Of a DNA stretch of 64,000 nucleotides, positions 55,051 to 63,989 are shown one piece after another. Numbering within the stretch: position 1 is the first letter of the stretch; every line of letters starts with the position of its first letter. Position numbers and translations under genes: made by a program. The notes under the pieces are model-generated. The model worked only from the letters and a program-made list of their open reading frames with translations. It ran no database searches and was not told where the DNA came from. The DNA is from Ruegeria sp. HKCCD8929 (GTDB lineage: Bacteria > Pseudomonadota > Alphaproteobacteria > Rhodobacterales > Rhodobacteraceae), in NCBI RefSeq assembly GCF_013031405.1, contig NZ_WPZY01000014.1, positions 56,725-120,724 on the forward strand. Direction: 5' to 3'.

Positions 55051-58000
55051 ATGGGGGAAGCCACCAACATAACAGCACGACAACCGGAGAACCTTGGCGA
55101 GCGGCGCCAGGTGTCGGTTCTGTTTGCTGATATGGTTGGCTACACCGCCATCGTTTCGGAGCTGGGCGAGGAAAAGGCGCTCGAATTCATCCGTCTGGTC
55201 TATGAGAAGCTGACAAGCGCCGTTGAGGACCATGGCGGCACGGTGCGCGACTTTGCCGGCGACAGCATCATGGCCCTTTTCGGGATACCCGAAGCGCTGG
55301 AGGACGCCGCGTTGCGCGCCTGCCGCGCGGCATTGTCGATCCATGCGACATTTGCGGTGGCCGCTGACGATATCGAAGCCCGGTTCGGCGTGCGTCCCAG
55401 CATGCGGGTCGGCATCAGTTCGGGCACCGTCCTGATGGCGGCTGTGACCGGAGAACACGGGCCGGCGACCGCGGTGGGCAGCACGGTCAACCTGGCCTCG
55501 CGCATCGAAAGCCTGGCACCGCCCGGTGGCAGCCTGATCTGCGACACGACGCGGCGGCTGGTCGAATGGGTCGCCGAGCTGAGCTTTAACGGCGAGCATC
55601 AGATCAAGGGTCTGGCCAAGCCGCAGAAGCTGTGGAACCTCCAGTCCATCCGCGACAGCGCCACGCGCTTTGACGCCTCGCTCGCACGTGGGCTCAGCAG
55701 CTATGTCGGGCGTGAGGGCGAGCTGGTGGCGATGTCCGCCGCGCTGGTGCGGGCCAAGAACACGCTTTCGGTGATCGATCTGGTTGCCGAGCCGGGGCTT
55801 GGCAAAACGCGCCTGGTCTTTGAGTTTCTCAAACGGGTCCCGTCCGAGGAAGCCTCGGTCATCACGGGGCATTGCTTTGCCGACGGCCAGCAGGTTCCGT
55901 TTCTGCCGCTGCTCGAAATCGTGCGCAGCTCGTTCCGGATCAGGGATGCGGATGATCCCTCGGAAGTGGCGCGCAAGCTGGACGCGGGTTTGCAGGTTTC
56001 CGGATTGCACTCGGAAGAGAATCTGGGCCTTTTGCTGAATCTGCTGGGCCTGAGACCGCCGAGTGGAGCGCTGGACGGGCTGGACGGCGTTCTGATCGGC
56101 CTGCGCACGCGCGACCTTTTGCGTGCGCTGCTGAAGGCCAAGTGCAGCCAGGGCAAGACAATTCTGCTGATCGAGGACAGTCACTGGATTGACAGCGCGT
56201 CCGAGGACATCCTGCGCAGGCTGATAGAGAGCGGCGAGCAGGACAATCTGCTGATCATCCAGACGCGGCGGCCAGAATATGTGCCCGATTGGCTGGACAA
56301 TTCCAGAGTGACCACCATCGCGCTGGAACCGCTGGCGCCGGACGATATCGCGCATATGGCTCAGACGCGGCTGGGCGTGGACCTGCTGCCCGATGATCTG
56401 AAACGTCAGTTGACCGAACGCGCGGGGGGCAATCCTCTGTTTGGCGAAGAGATACTGAGCTTTCTGCTGGATCAGGGCGCCTTGCGGATCGATGCGGGTA
56501 CTGCGGATTTCGATGCCGAGCTGGGCGAAAGCGGTCTGCCGGTCACCATGCAAAGCCTGCTCACGGCCAGAACGGAACGGCTGCACCCCGAAGACCGGGA
56601 GCTTTTGCAGGCTGCGGCCGTGATCGGGCGGCGTTTCGACCCGGGCCTGTTGTCCCTGTTGGTCGACAATGCGGACGATACCGGTGCGGCGCTGGAAAGG
56701 TTGCAGACACTCGACATCGTGCACCGCGAAATCAACTCGTCGGACTATATCTTCAAGCATGTCCTGTTGCGGGATTCGGTCTATCAGAGCCTGGTCTCGA
56801 CGCGCCGGACCGAACTGCATCTGGCGATCGCCCAAGCCCTTGAGATACGGAACTCGAACCGTCTTCAGGAAGCCGCGGAAACCCTGGCGTATCACTATCG
56901 CCACACGGATCGCACGGATCTGGCCTTTACCTATAGCGCGATGGCGGGTGCCAAATCTCTTGGTATTTACTCACTGGACGAGGCCAACCGGTACTTTGTC
57001 TCGGCGCTGGAACTGTATCAAAGCGACCCTGGCTGCGCGACCAAAGAGCAATTCGCCGAGTTCCTGTCGGATTTCGCGCTGTGTTCGAATATCTCGCTGC
57101 GGGTCACGGCGATGATCGAGCTGGCGGACAAGGTCAGGCCAATCCTCGAACAGGTCGGTGACAATCGTCACCACGCGCTCTTTCTGCATCACTACGTGTC
57201 CTGCCTTGTGTGCAACGGCAAATATCACGCGGCGCACAGCATCCAGCAGGAACTGACGGCCATGGCCGAACGTCTTCGCGATCCGGCGTCCAAGGCCTAT
57301 GCCATGGTGAACGAGCTGTCGGTGTCGATCTACTATTCGCCCATCGCGAATGAGGTGTTCGAGGCGAAAAAGCGGGAAATCGAGGCGGTTCTGAAGCGCA
57401 TTGATGATGCCTATATCCAGAACTTCTTTCTGGCCACCGTCGGGTGGAACGAGCTCACCCGAGGGCGGGTTGCCAAGGCGCATGAAACCGCAGACCAGAT
57501 GATCGCCCTTGGCACGTCCAAGAACGACCCGCGCGCGCTGGGCTATGGCACCGCGATGAAGGCCCTGATCGCGATGGTGACGGACGACCATGAACTTGCG
57601 CTCAGGATGGCCGAAGAGGCGCGCAACGCATCGAGGGTCGAGTTTGAGCTGGCAATCGCCGAAGCGGCGCGGGTCGGCTCGTTGGTGCCGCTGGAGAAGC
57701 CGGGCGCGCTCGAGACCGTTCAGCGGCACGTAGACGAGTGCAGCGCCAAGGGTTGGGCCCTGTTCACGGCGGGGCCCGAGACGATGTTGGGCGTGGCCTA
57801 CGCCATGAACGGGCAGATCGCCGAAGGGTTGCGTCAGATCGAGGACGTGATCCAGAGGCGCGACGAAGAAGGAACGCAGGTTGCCGCCGACTGGGGCCGG
57901 CTGTTTCTGTGTGAAATGCATCTGGCCATTCTCACGGGCGAGGGCGGCGGGTCCATCGGTGTTCTGCTCAGGAACCTCCGGACGATCATCCGGGTGATGC

Positions 58001-58236
58001 TGACCGGTGAGAAACGGCTGATTTCCCTGATCGAGCGGGTGCGGAAGAACCCGCAATTCGACACCAAGGGCCATTACATTGCCCGCTGCGACATGATCAT
58101 GGGCCTTCTCTACAAGGCCAAGAAGAAAAAGCCTCTGGCCGTGCAGCACCTGACCGACGCGCGTCTGATTGTCGAAACCGCCGGGCAGTCGCCGATGCTT
58201 GCACGTATCGACGCGGCGCTGGCGGAGCTGGCCTGA
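55051..58236 (+). CDS. Cyclase-ATPase-TPR signalling protein
   Basis: This 1061-residue cytoplasmic protein has three parts. A class III nucleotide cyclase domain is at about 15-195, with metal-binding Asp27 and Asp71 and transition-state Asn147 and Arg151; the adenine-specifying Lys is Asp67 and the partner Asp is Ser144. An AAA/STAND-type ATPase follows at about 215-600, with P-loop EPGLGKT (247-253) and Walker B TILLIEDSHWID. A TPR-like helical region runs from about 610 to the end. Such proteins link cyclic-nucleotide production to sensing. No ATG has a good ribosome-binding site; ATG 55051 begins the conserved part and GTG 54982 is the alternative. Downstream genes are convergent. Confidence 0.85.
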   Translation: MGEATNITARQPENLGERRQVSVLFADMVGYTAIVSELGEEKALEFIRLVYEKLTSAVEDHGGTVRDFAGDSIMALFGIPEALEDAALRACRAALSIHATFAVAADDIEARFGVRPSMRVGISSGTVLMAAVTGEHGPATAVGSTVNLASRIESLAPPGGSLICDTTRRLVEWVAELSFNGEHQIKGLAKPQKLWNLQSIRDSATRFDASLARGLSSYVGREGELVAMSAALVRAKNTLSVIDLVAEPGLGKTRLVFEFLKRVPSEEASVITGHCFADGQQVPFLPLLEIVRSSFRIRDADDPSEVARKLDAGLQVSGLHSEENLGLLLNLLGLRPPSGALDGLDGVLIGLRTRDLLRALLKAKCSQGKTILLIEDSHWIDSASEDILRRLIESGEQDNLLIIQTRRPEYVPDWLDNSRVTTIALEPLAPDDIAHMAQTRLGVDLLPDDLKRQLTERAGGNPLFGEEILSFLLDQGALRIDAGTADFDAELGESGLPVTMQSLLTARTERLHPEDRELLQAAAVIGRRFDPGLLSLLVDNADDTGAALERLQTLDIVHREINSSDYIFKHVLLRDSVYQSLVSTRRTELHLAIAQALEIRNSNRLQEAAETLAYHYRHTDRTDLAFTYSAMAGAKSLGIYSLDEANRYFVSALELYQSDPGCATKEQFAEFLSDFALCSNISLRVTAMIELADKVRPILEQVGDNRHHALFLHHYVSCLVCNGKYHAAHSIQQELTAMAERLRDPASKAYAMVNELSVSIYYSPIANEVFEAKKREIEAVLKRIDDAYIQNFFLATVGWNELTRGRVAKAHETADQMIALGTSKNDPRALGYGTAMKALIAMVTDDHELALRMAEEARNASRVEFELAIAEAARVGSLVPLEKPGALETVQRHVDECSAKGWALFTAGPETMLGVAYAMNGQIAEGLRQIEDVIQRRDEEGTQVAADWGRLFLCEMHLAILTGEGGGSIGVLLRNLRTIIRVMLTGEKRLISLIERVRKNPQFDTKGHYIARCDMIMGLLYKAKKKKPLAVQHLTDARLIVETAGQSPMLARIDAALAELA

Positions 58237-58259
58237 CGCGTCCAGGCCAAGCGGATCGC

Positions 58260-59657
58260 TCAGTCGGTCAGTTCCGACAGGTATTTGATGGCGGCGATGC
58301 TGGGCAGGAACGTGTAGGCCCCGCCGCGCGCCTTGATCAGACGCGGGAAACCGCGCAGGCGGATCGTTTTGCCGTCGGGCAGCGACATGTCGAACCAGCT
58401 GGTCTCGGGCGTGTTTGCCCCAAGCAGCGGGTCGTTTGCGCCGGTGATCGTCGGATCATGCAAGCCGAGATTGATCCAGTCGCACATGACCGCCTCGAAC
58501 TGCGCGCCGATATTGGCGCCGATAAAGCTGCCGAGCAGCCCGCGCTCTCGGTCATCGGGGTTTTGGGGGTCGAAATCCGGGCCGTAGGACATGCCGCGCC
58601 GCACCAGCCGCCGCGTGTAGTTTGCGATGCGCTGGACGATCCGGCCGCCACGTGGGTTGCCGCGCCGCAGGTGAGAGCCCGCCGGGCAGCGTGAGCCGTG
58701 CCAGTAGTTGAAATTGGTCAGGGACACGGGCGGGTCGGGGAATTGCGCGTCCGGCGACAATTCGTATGGCACCCCGTTGCGCCAGCGCCCGCACATTTGT
58801 GCCGCCACGACCTCGCGCAGGGCGCCGTGCATGTCCAGCCCCTTGCCGATCCGATCCAGATTGTCCGGGTCCGCAAGCTGATTCACGTCGGGATGGGCCA
58901 TCAACTGGGTGGCAGCCTGATCGAGATAGGTTTCGAACCCGACCACATCCTGCGCCAGCACCCGGAAGGCGTTGAAGGATCCGTTAAAGCCCAGCTCATG
59001 CGGTGTCGGCACGCGGAACAGGACGCCCTCTTGCCGGGTGGGATAGCCCAGGAGGGCGGTGCCGAGCGGATCTATGGGTTCATCCACGCCCACCTGATCG
59101 GGGTCGATGACATGTTTGAATCGCGGCTGCGAGATGCCGTCGACATAGCCGAAAAACACCTTGCCCTCGGGCAGGTTGCGCCCGTTGCGCACCCCCAGAA
59201 CGGTAAAGGCCTTGGCCACCTGAGCCTCGACCTGATCGAGCGGTTCTTCGGTATCCGCATGGATCGAGGCGATGATGTGCACGCGTTCAGGTTTGTCAAA
59301 CGGGGCTGGCCAGTGTTCCGGCGCGCTGTCCCCGAAGTCACCGATTTTAATCGCGCGTTTGGCCATGCCCTGAGCGAACTCGGTCGGGAAGGTCTCAAGA
59401 TGCTCGGACGGGGTGCCCAGTGCCCGCAGCCCTTCGAAGGTTATGCCGATGTTGAAGCAGACCGGCGGCTTTTTACGCCAGGTCGTGTCCCGCGTGATCG
59501 CGGGCACATCGGCGCTGTTGCCATCGACCGATGCCGACAGAAACCGCCGTGCGGCGGAGCGGTCCGTGATCTCAAGGACGAGGTGCCGCACAAGGTTTCG
59601 GCGGTATCCCCGCAGGATGTTGCCCTGAATATCGGCGAGATTGAACGCTTTGGTCAC
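58260..59657 (-). CDS. Dye-decolorizing (DyP-type) peroxidase
   Basis: This 465-residue heme peroxidase has the DyP GxxDG motif (GYVDGISQPRF, catalytic Asp173), the proximal heme ligand His329 (CPAGSHLRRGNPRGG) and the distal arginine near 354 (RRLVRRGMSYG). DyP enzymes use peroxide to oxidise dyes, lignin-like phenols and other compounds. No signal peptide or Tat motif is visible, so it is cytoplasmic or moves with a partner. GTG is the start and overlaps the upstream stop (GTGA). It is the last of three coupled genes. Confidence 0.92.
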   Translation of the reverse strand: MTKAFNLADIQGNILRGYRRNLVRHLVLEITDRSAARRFLSASVDGNSADVPAITRDTTWRKKPPVCFNIGITFEGLRALGTPSEHLETFPTEFAQGMAKRAIKIGDFGDSAPEHWPAPFDKPERVHIIASIHADTEEPLDQVEAQVAKAFTVLGVRNGRNLPEGKVFFGYVDGISQPRFKHVIDPDQVGVDEPIDPLGTALLGYPTRQEGVLFRVPTPHELGFNGSFNAFRVLAQDVVGFETYLDQAATQLMAHPDVNQLADPDNLDRIGKGLDMHGALREVVAAQMCGRWRNGVPYELSPDAQFPDPPVSLTNFNYWHGSRCPAGSHLRRGNPRGGRIVQRIANYTRRLVRRGMSYGPDFDPQNPDDRERGLLGSFIGANIGAQFEAVMCDWINLGLHDPTITGANDPLLGANTPETSWFDMSLPDGKTIRLRGFPRLIKARGGAYTFLPSIAAIKYLSELTD

Positions 59658-60370
59658 CAGCCCACTCCGAATTTACTGCGCACCTGTGCGGCCGACACGC
59701 CGGGATACGCGCGATAGCCTCCACCGAGTGAAATGTTGGGGTTTGCATGCAGTTGCAGGATCAGCTCGCGCGGCAGCGACCCCAGCATATGGGGCGGCTT
59801 GTTGGGCGGCAGGCCCTTGGCCGCGTCCTGCAATCCAAACAGGTCCGTCGGGAAATCCGGCGCCTGAAACAGGTCATGATCCTGCACCCAGTCGATGAAC
59901 TCTTCGACGTTGTGTTCGGTGGGCATCAGCGCCTCGCCGCCTTCGACCAGCGACATCACATCATCGAAGACGCTGCCAATCGTGGTGATGAAATCGCGGA
60001 TGTAGTTGCTGAAATCGCCATCGTAGACCGAAATCATGCAGATATGGTTGTCGATCAGCAGGAACCGCGCGAAGTGGACCGTGCCCACATTGTCGAGGCC
60101 GGCAAATATCTCATCCACATTCTGGGCGATGGCCAGCGTTGCCCGCGCGCGGCCCGCCGGAGAGGGATCCTTGAGCGGCATGATCAGGTTCATCATACGC
60201 TGAACATTCTCGCTGGGCTGAGGCGATGGCCGCGGCCCGCCCGGCAGCTTGGGCTTGGGCTCTTTCCAGGCCCAATAGGGCACCACCACATAGCGGGACA
60301 GGAAATTGAACCACCCACGGTCGGGCAGGCTGTTGACGTACCGATTGAACCAACTGTCCTGGCTAGTCAT
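59654..60370 (-). CDS. Conserved protein coupled to DyP peroxidase and mini-catalase
   Basis: This 238-residue protein begins MTSQDSWFNRYVNSLPDRGW and contains the conserved-looking motif VGTVHFARFLLIDNHICM followed by ISVYDGDFSNYIRDF. I have the impression that similar modules occur beside or fused to bacterial peroxidases and lipid-oxidation enzymes, but I do not know a proven function. No signal peptide or TM helix is visible. It lies four bases after the mini-catalase gene and overlaps the DyP gene, so the three proteins are made together. A role as partner or chaperone of the heme enzymes is inferred. Confidence 0.7.
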   Translation of the reverse strand: MTSQDSWFNRYVNSLPDRGWFNFLSRYVVVPYWAWKEPKPKLPGGPRPSPQPSENVQRMMNLIMPLKDPSPAGRARATLAIAQNVDEIFAGLDNVGTVHFARFLLIDNHICMISVYDGDFSNYIRDFITTIGSVFDDVMSLVEGGEALMPTEHNVEEFIDWVQDHDLFQAPDFPTDLFGLQDAAKGLPPNKPPHMLGSLPRELILQLHANPNISLGGGYRAYPGVSAAQVRSKFGVGW

Positions 60371-60374
60371 GGTC

Positions 60375-61388
60375 TTAACTCCCTGAAAAAGGGCAAGGTG
60401 TGGCGCCGCGCTGCTCGCTGGAAAGCTCGTAGACCTCCCTGCGTATGTGCAGCACGGGATCGTCCGAGGCTTCGATCCCCTCGGTCAGCAGGCCCGGATT
60501 GAAACTCAGTTTCTCGTTCTGCTCTTCCTGATCCTTGGGCACAGCATCCAGCGTGAGCGTCCCCATCATCACCCGCTGCCGGTGCGGCGGCCAGGGGCGC
60601 GCCGAGTTGTTGAAATCATCGCCGACCTCACCAATCACCATCATCAAGGAAAACCGTGCGGGTTCGGCGGCAAGGCGACCCTCGAGCTCCTGTTTCAGGT
60701 AATCGTCGACCGGCGGCAGACTGGGGTCGGTCCTGAGAACACCTGCAATCGGCTGCCAGCTAAAGCGCACCCACCGGCGGGTGTTGTCGGGCGCGGTTAT
60801 GACGAAGGTATGGACGGCGTGGTAGGCCGCACGAACGTAGCTCACCGGCGCGCCGATGGTGGCGGCCTGCAACACGCCCAGTTGAGCATGAGCATTCTGA
60901 TCCGCGAACTCGATCGCTCCTTCATCCGGGCTGATGGTCTCCCCGGGATAAGGGTCGCGCTTTGGCAGTGTCAGGTTCAACAGGTTGAGGATCTTCCGCC
61001 ACGGCGATTCACCCTTGTAGGGTTTCGGCTTGGCCGCCAGAGCGAAGTCGAGGAAATCCTCGGGCGTGGGCGAGAAGAACTCGGGCAGGGTCATCGCGAT
61101 AAGATCGGTATCCGTGCCATCCGAGAGGTGAAACCGCGTCGCCATCCCCCGCACGTCCGACCAGCCGTCGCGCACCGTGGCGCTGCCGGAACCGTTCGAG
61201 AACCGGACGATGACCTTTGTCTTGTCCTCCCGAAAATGATCCGCGACGCAGAAATTTCGTGCAATCGGAGAAGGCTTGAAAAACCCGGTGGCGCTGATGC
61301 CGATGGTGTGAACCGGGCGTTTCATCAAATCACCGTCAGGGCGGTGCAAAACCTCAACCAGTTTCTGGGCAATGCCAGTGTCGTCCAT
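60375..61388 (-). CDS. Mini-catalase / catalase-related peroxidase
   Basis: This 337-residue hemoprotein belongs to the short branch of the catalase superfamily, which includes bacterial mini-catalases and relatives of coral allene oxide synthase. Conserved parts are the distal histidine in RPVHTIGISATGFF (His27), VIVRFSNGSGSATVRDGWSD, RGMATRFHLSDG and, near the end, the probable proximal Tyr320 (REVYELSSEQR). Typical catalases are about 480 residues or longer, so it lacks the usual C-terminal helical domain. The strong ribosome-binding site GGAGGGGAGG fixes the ATG at 61388. It is expressed with the unknown protein and the DyP peroxidase. Confidence 0.87.
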   Translation of the reverse strand: MDDTGIAQKLVEVLHRPDGDLMKRPVHTIGISATGFFKPSPIARNFCVADHFREDKTKVIVRFSNGSGSATVRDGWSDVRGMATRFHLSDGTDTDLIAMTLPEFFSPTPEDFLDFALAAKPKPYKGESPWRKILNLLNLTLPKRDPYPGETISPDEGAIEFADQNAHAQLGVLQAATIGAPVSYVRAAYHAVHTFVITAPDNTRRWVRFSWQPIAGVLRTDPSLPPVDDYLKQELEGRLAAEPARFSLMMVIGEVGDDFNNSARPWPPHRQRVMMGTLTLDAVPKDQEEQNEKLSFNPGLLTEGIEASDDPVLHIRREVYELSSEQRGATPCPFSGS

Positions 61389-61516
61389 ACGCCTCCCCTC
61401 CGCGTCCGAACAATTTTGCAAATAATTGATAGATTAACTTTTCGCGCCTTGGGTGCAACAATAACAAACACCACAACTTGCACAAACCCGGTCCCGGCAG
61501 GGGTTTTGCAGGGCGG

Positions 61517-62566
61517 CTACCAGTTATTGAGCATGTCGACGGCGCTCACCCAATCCCGGCTGTTTTTGGCGGCCTGGCAGGCCTCGTCCATCAGGTCATA
61601 GATTCCGGGTTCGTGCTTGGCCAGGCTGACCACCTTGGGCAGCGGCGGGTTCAAGCGCACCAGCCGATCCGTCAGGACCCGGCGCGCCATCCAGTACAGA
61701 TTTTCGGCCGAGGTCGTCAGCATCAGTTCAAGCAGCGCGGCTTTTGGTGCGTTGGAGGTCACGCCGAACCATTTCAACAGGCCCCAATCATCGGGGTCCT
61801 TGACCATTTCCTTGGATATATCGGTAGGCTGCCGCCCGGTGCCGATCGAGAGCGCCTCGATATCAAAAAGACCGGCAGCCTGTTTTGCGGCAATCGCGAT
61901 GTTGATCCCGTTCATCACCGGATTGTTGGCAAACGCACCACCGTCGGCGAAATAGCCGTAGTCGACGCCGTTCGCAACTATGCGATGCGGCGGGAAATAG
62001 GTCGGGGCCGCCGAGCTTGCCATTGCAACATCAAGGAGTTTGACCGCACGCATGTCCAGCCAGGGGCCTTCACCAAAGTCCTGATTGGTTACGGTAAATG
62101 GCGACCAGCCGACCTGATCGCTGCGGTGCAGGCAGACGGTGTTGACCGCCAATACGATACCCGGCGACAGCGATCCAACCGTGCGATCTTCGACAAGGGT
62201 TTCTCCAATCTCGGCAAGCCCTGTCGAATTATATTGCGCCGCGGTGATGCCGGGGCCGCCGTTCAACTTGAACCGTCTCAGAACCTCATCCAGCGCCTTG
62301 TCCAGGATACTGCGTTCGTTTTCGCGAAAGATCTTGTCGGCGTCGTCGCGGTAGATCGAGATCAGGTCGCCCAGCAACCGGGTCATGTCTTTGCCCTGAG
62401 ACCTGCCATCGGCCAGCGCCACGGCAATCAGTCCACCGGTCGATGTGCCCGCAAACCCGTCCGCCTTGTCCAGGAATTGGGTTTCCTCCTGAAGACCTTG
62501 CAGGATCAGGCATGTCAAATACCCCCTAATCCCGCCACCATCGCAGGAAACCAGCCTGAACGTCAT
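61517..62566 (-). CDS. Patatin-like phospholipase
   Basis: This 349-residue serine hydrolase has the oxyanion-hole motif GGGIRG (10-15), nucleophile elbow GTSTG with Ser42, and the dyad aspartate Asp208 in FADGGAFANNP. Patatin-type enzymes release fatty acids from membrane phospholipids. It lacks a signal peptide, so it acts inside the cell. The in-frame ATG upstream at 62704 gives a poorly conserved leader and is not used. It lies 128 bases upstream of the mini-catalase gene on the same strand; the gap contains A/T-rich sequence that could be a separate promoter. Confidence 0.9.
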   Translation of the reverse strand: MTFRLVSCDGGGIRGYLTCLILQGLQEETQFLDKADGFAGTSTGGLIAVALADGRSQGKDMTRLLGDLISIYRDDADKIFRENERSILDKALDEVLRRFKLNGGPGITAAQYNSTGLAEIGETLVEDRTVGSLSPGIVLAVNTVCLHRSDQVGWSPFTVTNQDFGEGPWLDMRAVKLLDVAMASSAAPTYFPPHRIVANGVDYGYFADGGAFANNPVMNGINIAIAAKQAAGLFDIEALSIGTGRQPTDISKEMVKDPDDWGLLKWFGVTSNAPKAALLELMLTTSAENLYWMARRVLTDRLVRLNPPLPKVVSLAKHEPGIYDLMDEACQAAKNSRDWVSAVDMLNNW

Positions 62567-62799
62567 TGGACATGTCCCGTTTTTACCCGTTCTGACGGTA
62601 CGTCTGCTAGATGCGTTTTCCAAGAGGGTCCCGGTGACCTGTTCATGTGGGGATGCGCGTCGGCCCGGTTTGCCGTTTGGCGTACCGGGCATCTTTGGGT
62701 CCAACCAAATCGTCAGTAATCTACTCGCTGTGAAGCCGTGTTGTGGTTTTGAAAGCTGTGGATCGCCAACTGCTCATGCGATCCTTTCGGCGCCAACGC

Positions 62800-62990
62800 T
62801 CAATCAACTCTTCCGACCAACCTGTTGCTGACCTCGACAAGATTGTCATCCGGGTCCCGGAAATACACCGACATCAGCTTGCCGATGGCGCCCAGTTTCT
62901 CGGCAGGCCCCTCTACGATGGTGACGTCGTGTGAGCGAAGTCTCTCGACAACGTCCTCAATGGGCGTATCGGTGACGAGACAAAAATTCC
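62800..62990 (-). pseudogene. VOC/glyoxalase-family gene, N-terminal half missing
   Basis: The last ~60 codons read as the C-terminal half of a VOC-superfamily protein (NFCLVTDTPIEDVVERL, GAIGKLMSVYFRDPDDNLVE with the metal-ligand Glu). The first half, which normally carries the first metal ligand, is absent. The homology stops exactly at 62990, where the IS66-type terminal sequence starts. The gene was thus cut by the insertion, and its other half is not in the window. Confidence 0.75.
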
Positions 62991-63039
62991 GTAAGCGTTG
63001 CATCTGACCCCCTTGATAGCATCTAACGCTCTCCCGGCC

Positions 63040-63480
63040 ATGATGGCAAAATGCTCCAGAACCAAAGGAGGCGGAGCTGTGGGTCAACATCCACGATCAT
63101 TTGAAGCTTACGGCTTCACCATTGAAGTTCATGCGGGCGGGCGGCGAGTGCGGCCTCCAAGCTTCAAGCGCTTCGTCAATCAGAAGTTGGATCGCGGCGA
63201 GCTGACCGTTGGCGAAGTCATGAAGACATGCAACGTCTCTCAATCGCTCATTTACAAATGGCGCGCCGATGTTCGTCGTGCCAGCACTCACAGGACAGAA
63301 GTTCGAGAGGAACGCATCTTTTCGGAAGTCGTCGTCGAGGCAGGCGAGGTCTGCGCCGACCGGCAAACAAATGACTCGTGCGTTGTCTTGCGCCGCAACT
63401 TGGTCGAGGTCTGCCTGCCAGCTTCGTATCCCGTCGAAAATCTGATCCGTGTCATCCATGCGCTGGACGGTGGCAGATGA
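63040..63480 (+). CDS. IS66 TnpA-like protein
   Basis: This 146-residue protein has the IS66 OrfA layout: a helix-turn-helix part (NQKLDRGELTVGEVMKTCNV, SQSLIYKWRADVR) and the C-terminal beta segment VVLRRNLVEVCLPASYPVEN that ends just before tnpB. In IS66 elements it accompanies the TnpC transposase. Start codons at 63040 and 63043 are equally possible. Confidence 0.8.
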   Translation: MMAKCSRTKGGGAVGQHPRSFEAYGFTIEVHAGGRRVRPPSFKRFVNQKLDRGELTVGEVMKTCNVSQSLIYKWRADVRRASTHRTEVREERIFSEVVVEAGEVCADRQTNDSCVVLRRNLVEVCLPASYPVENLIRVIHALDGGR

Positions 63481-63563
63481 TCTCACCGTCCGGGAATTTC
63501 AAGCTCTACCTAGCCTCCAAGCCTATCGACTTTCGCAAGGGCATGGATGGGCTAGCTGCGTAG
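63477..63563 (+). pseudogene. IS66 TnpB, N-terminal fragment
   Basis: The 28 codons MISPSGNFKLYLASKPIDFR... match the start of IS66 TnpB (the IS66 Orf2 family, normally about 115 residues) and then hit a stop. The ATG overlaps the tnpA stop, as in intact elements. The rest has been replaced by unrelated DNA. Confidence 0.8.
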
Positions 63564-63770
63564 TTTATTTCCATCACGGCAAAAACCAACGTTCCGGCCG
63601 CAAGCCAGACCGCCGAGTAAAGCCCAAGTAAATAGAGGACAACGGTAAATAGGACGCTCTCAAGGGCTTGTTTCCGCCATCAGCACCGTCCCGATGGATA
63701 AAATGGCAAAACCAATCACCATAACGGACAGTAAGACCGTCTTGCCCAGGCCGACAATCGTCTGCCGTAG
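63564..63770. other. Junction DNA with a possible decayed membrane-protein fragment
   Basis: No intact gene is convincing here. On the minus strand two reading frames give hydrophobic segments (TVLLSVMVIGFAILSIGTVL in one and SVLFTVVLYLLGLYSAVWLA in another), as if a small membrane-protein gene had been broken by a frameshift. The remaining sequence looks like joined scraps of mobile DNA. Confidence 0.35.
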
Positions 63771-63989
63771 GCGGGCGCAACGTCGATCATTCGAGGCCTT
63801 CTCTCAGGGATCATACTGATCCCGGAAGGCGAAGCATATACCGTTGAACTGATTGGGGAGTTGGCGGGTTTGCTTGCGTTGGGTGGGTCTCAGAACGAAC
63901 AAAGCCGCCCTGAGGCGGCTCGTTCGACACTTTGTTCGACCTTGCTGGTTGCGGGAGCAGGATTTGAACCTGCGACCTTCAGGTTATGA
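63771..63989 (+). pseudogene. Serine-recombinase C-terminal remnant reading into the tRNA gene
   Basis: The frame from 63771 encodes IIRGLLSGIILIPEGEAY and VELIGELAGLLALGG, which matches the C-terminal end of phage-type large serine recombinases. It continues through the antisense strand of the tRNA gene, ending LLVAGAGFEPATFRL. The N-terminal catalytic domain and zinc ribbon are missing, and a stop lies just before 63771. It marks an old integration next to the tRNA. Confidence 0.72.
63890..63920 (-). terminator. Terminator of the initiator tRNA gene
   Basis: On the minus strand AGCCGCC (63920-63914) and GGCGGCT (63909-63903) form a seven-base stem with a four-base loop, followed by TTGTTCGTTCTG. 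It sits about 26 bases after the tRNA CCA end. Confidence 0.7.

Larger units (their letters stand above)
62991..63563 (+). mobile_element. IS66-family element, truncated
   Basis: The left end begins GTAAGCGTTGCATCTGACCC at 62991, matching the typical GTAAGCG start of IS66-type ends, and abuts the broken VOC gene. Inside are a complete tnpA-like gene and the first 28 codons of tnpB, overlapping as ATGA like intact IS66 elements. The remaining parts (rest of tnpB, tnpC, right end) are lost, so it cannot move by itself. Confidence 0.82.

Noticed and set aside
54910..56904. Long antisense reading frame (664 codons) opposite the cyclase-ATPase gene
   Set aside because: It is a high-GC shadow: the composition is Gln/Arg/His-rich with no recognisable motif, and the plus strand encodes clear cyclase and P-loop motifs.
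56971..58149. Antisense frame opposite the TPR region
   Set aside because: It is a compositional shadow without motifs, and the sense strand continues a clear multi-domain protein.
60375..61388. Ordinary monofunctional catalase
   Set aside because: At 337 residues it lacks the C-terminal part of typical catalases and fits the mini-catalase branch.
63574..63780. 68-codon minus-strand frame between the IS66 remnant and the recombinase tail
   Set aside because: Its product looks random; the neighbouring frames are hydrophobic instead, suggesting a decayed fragment rather than a gene.
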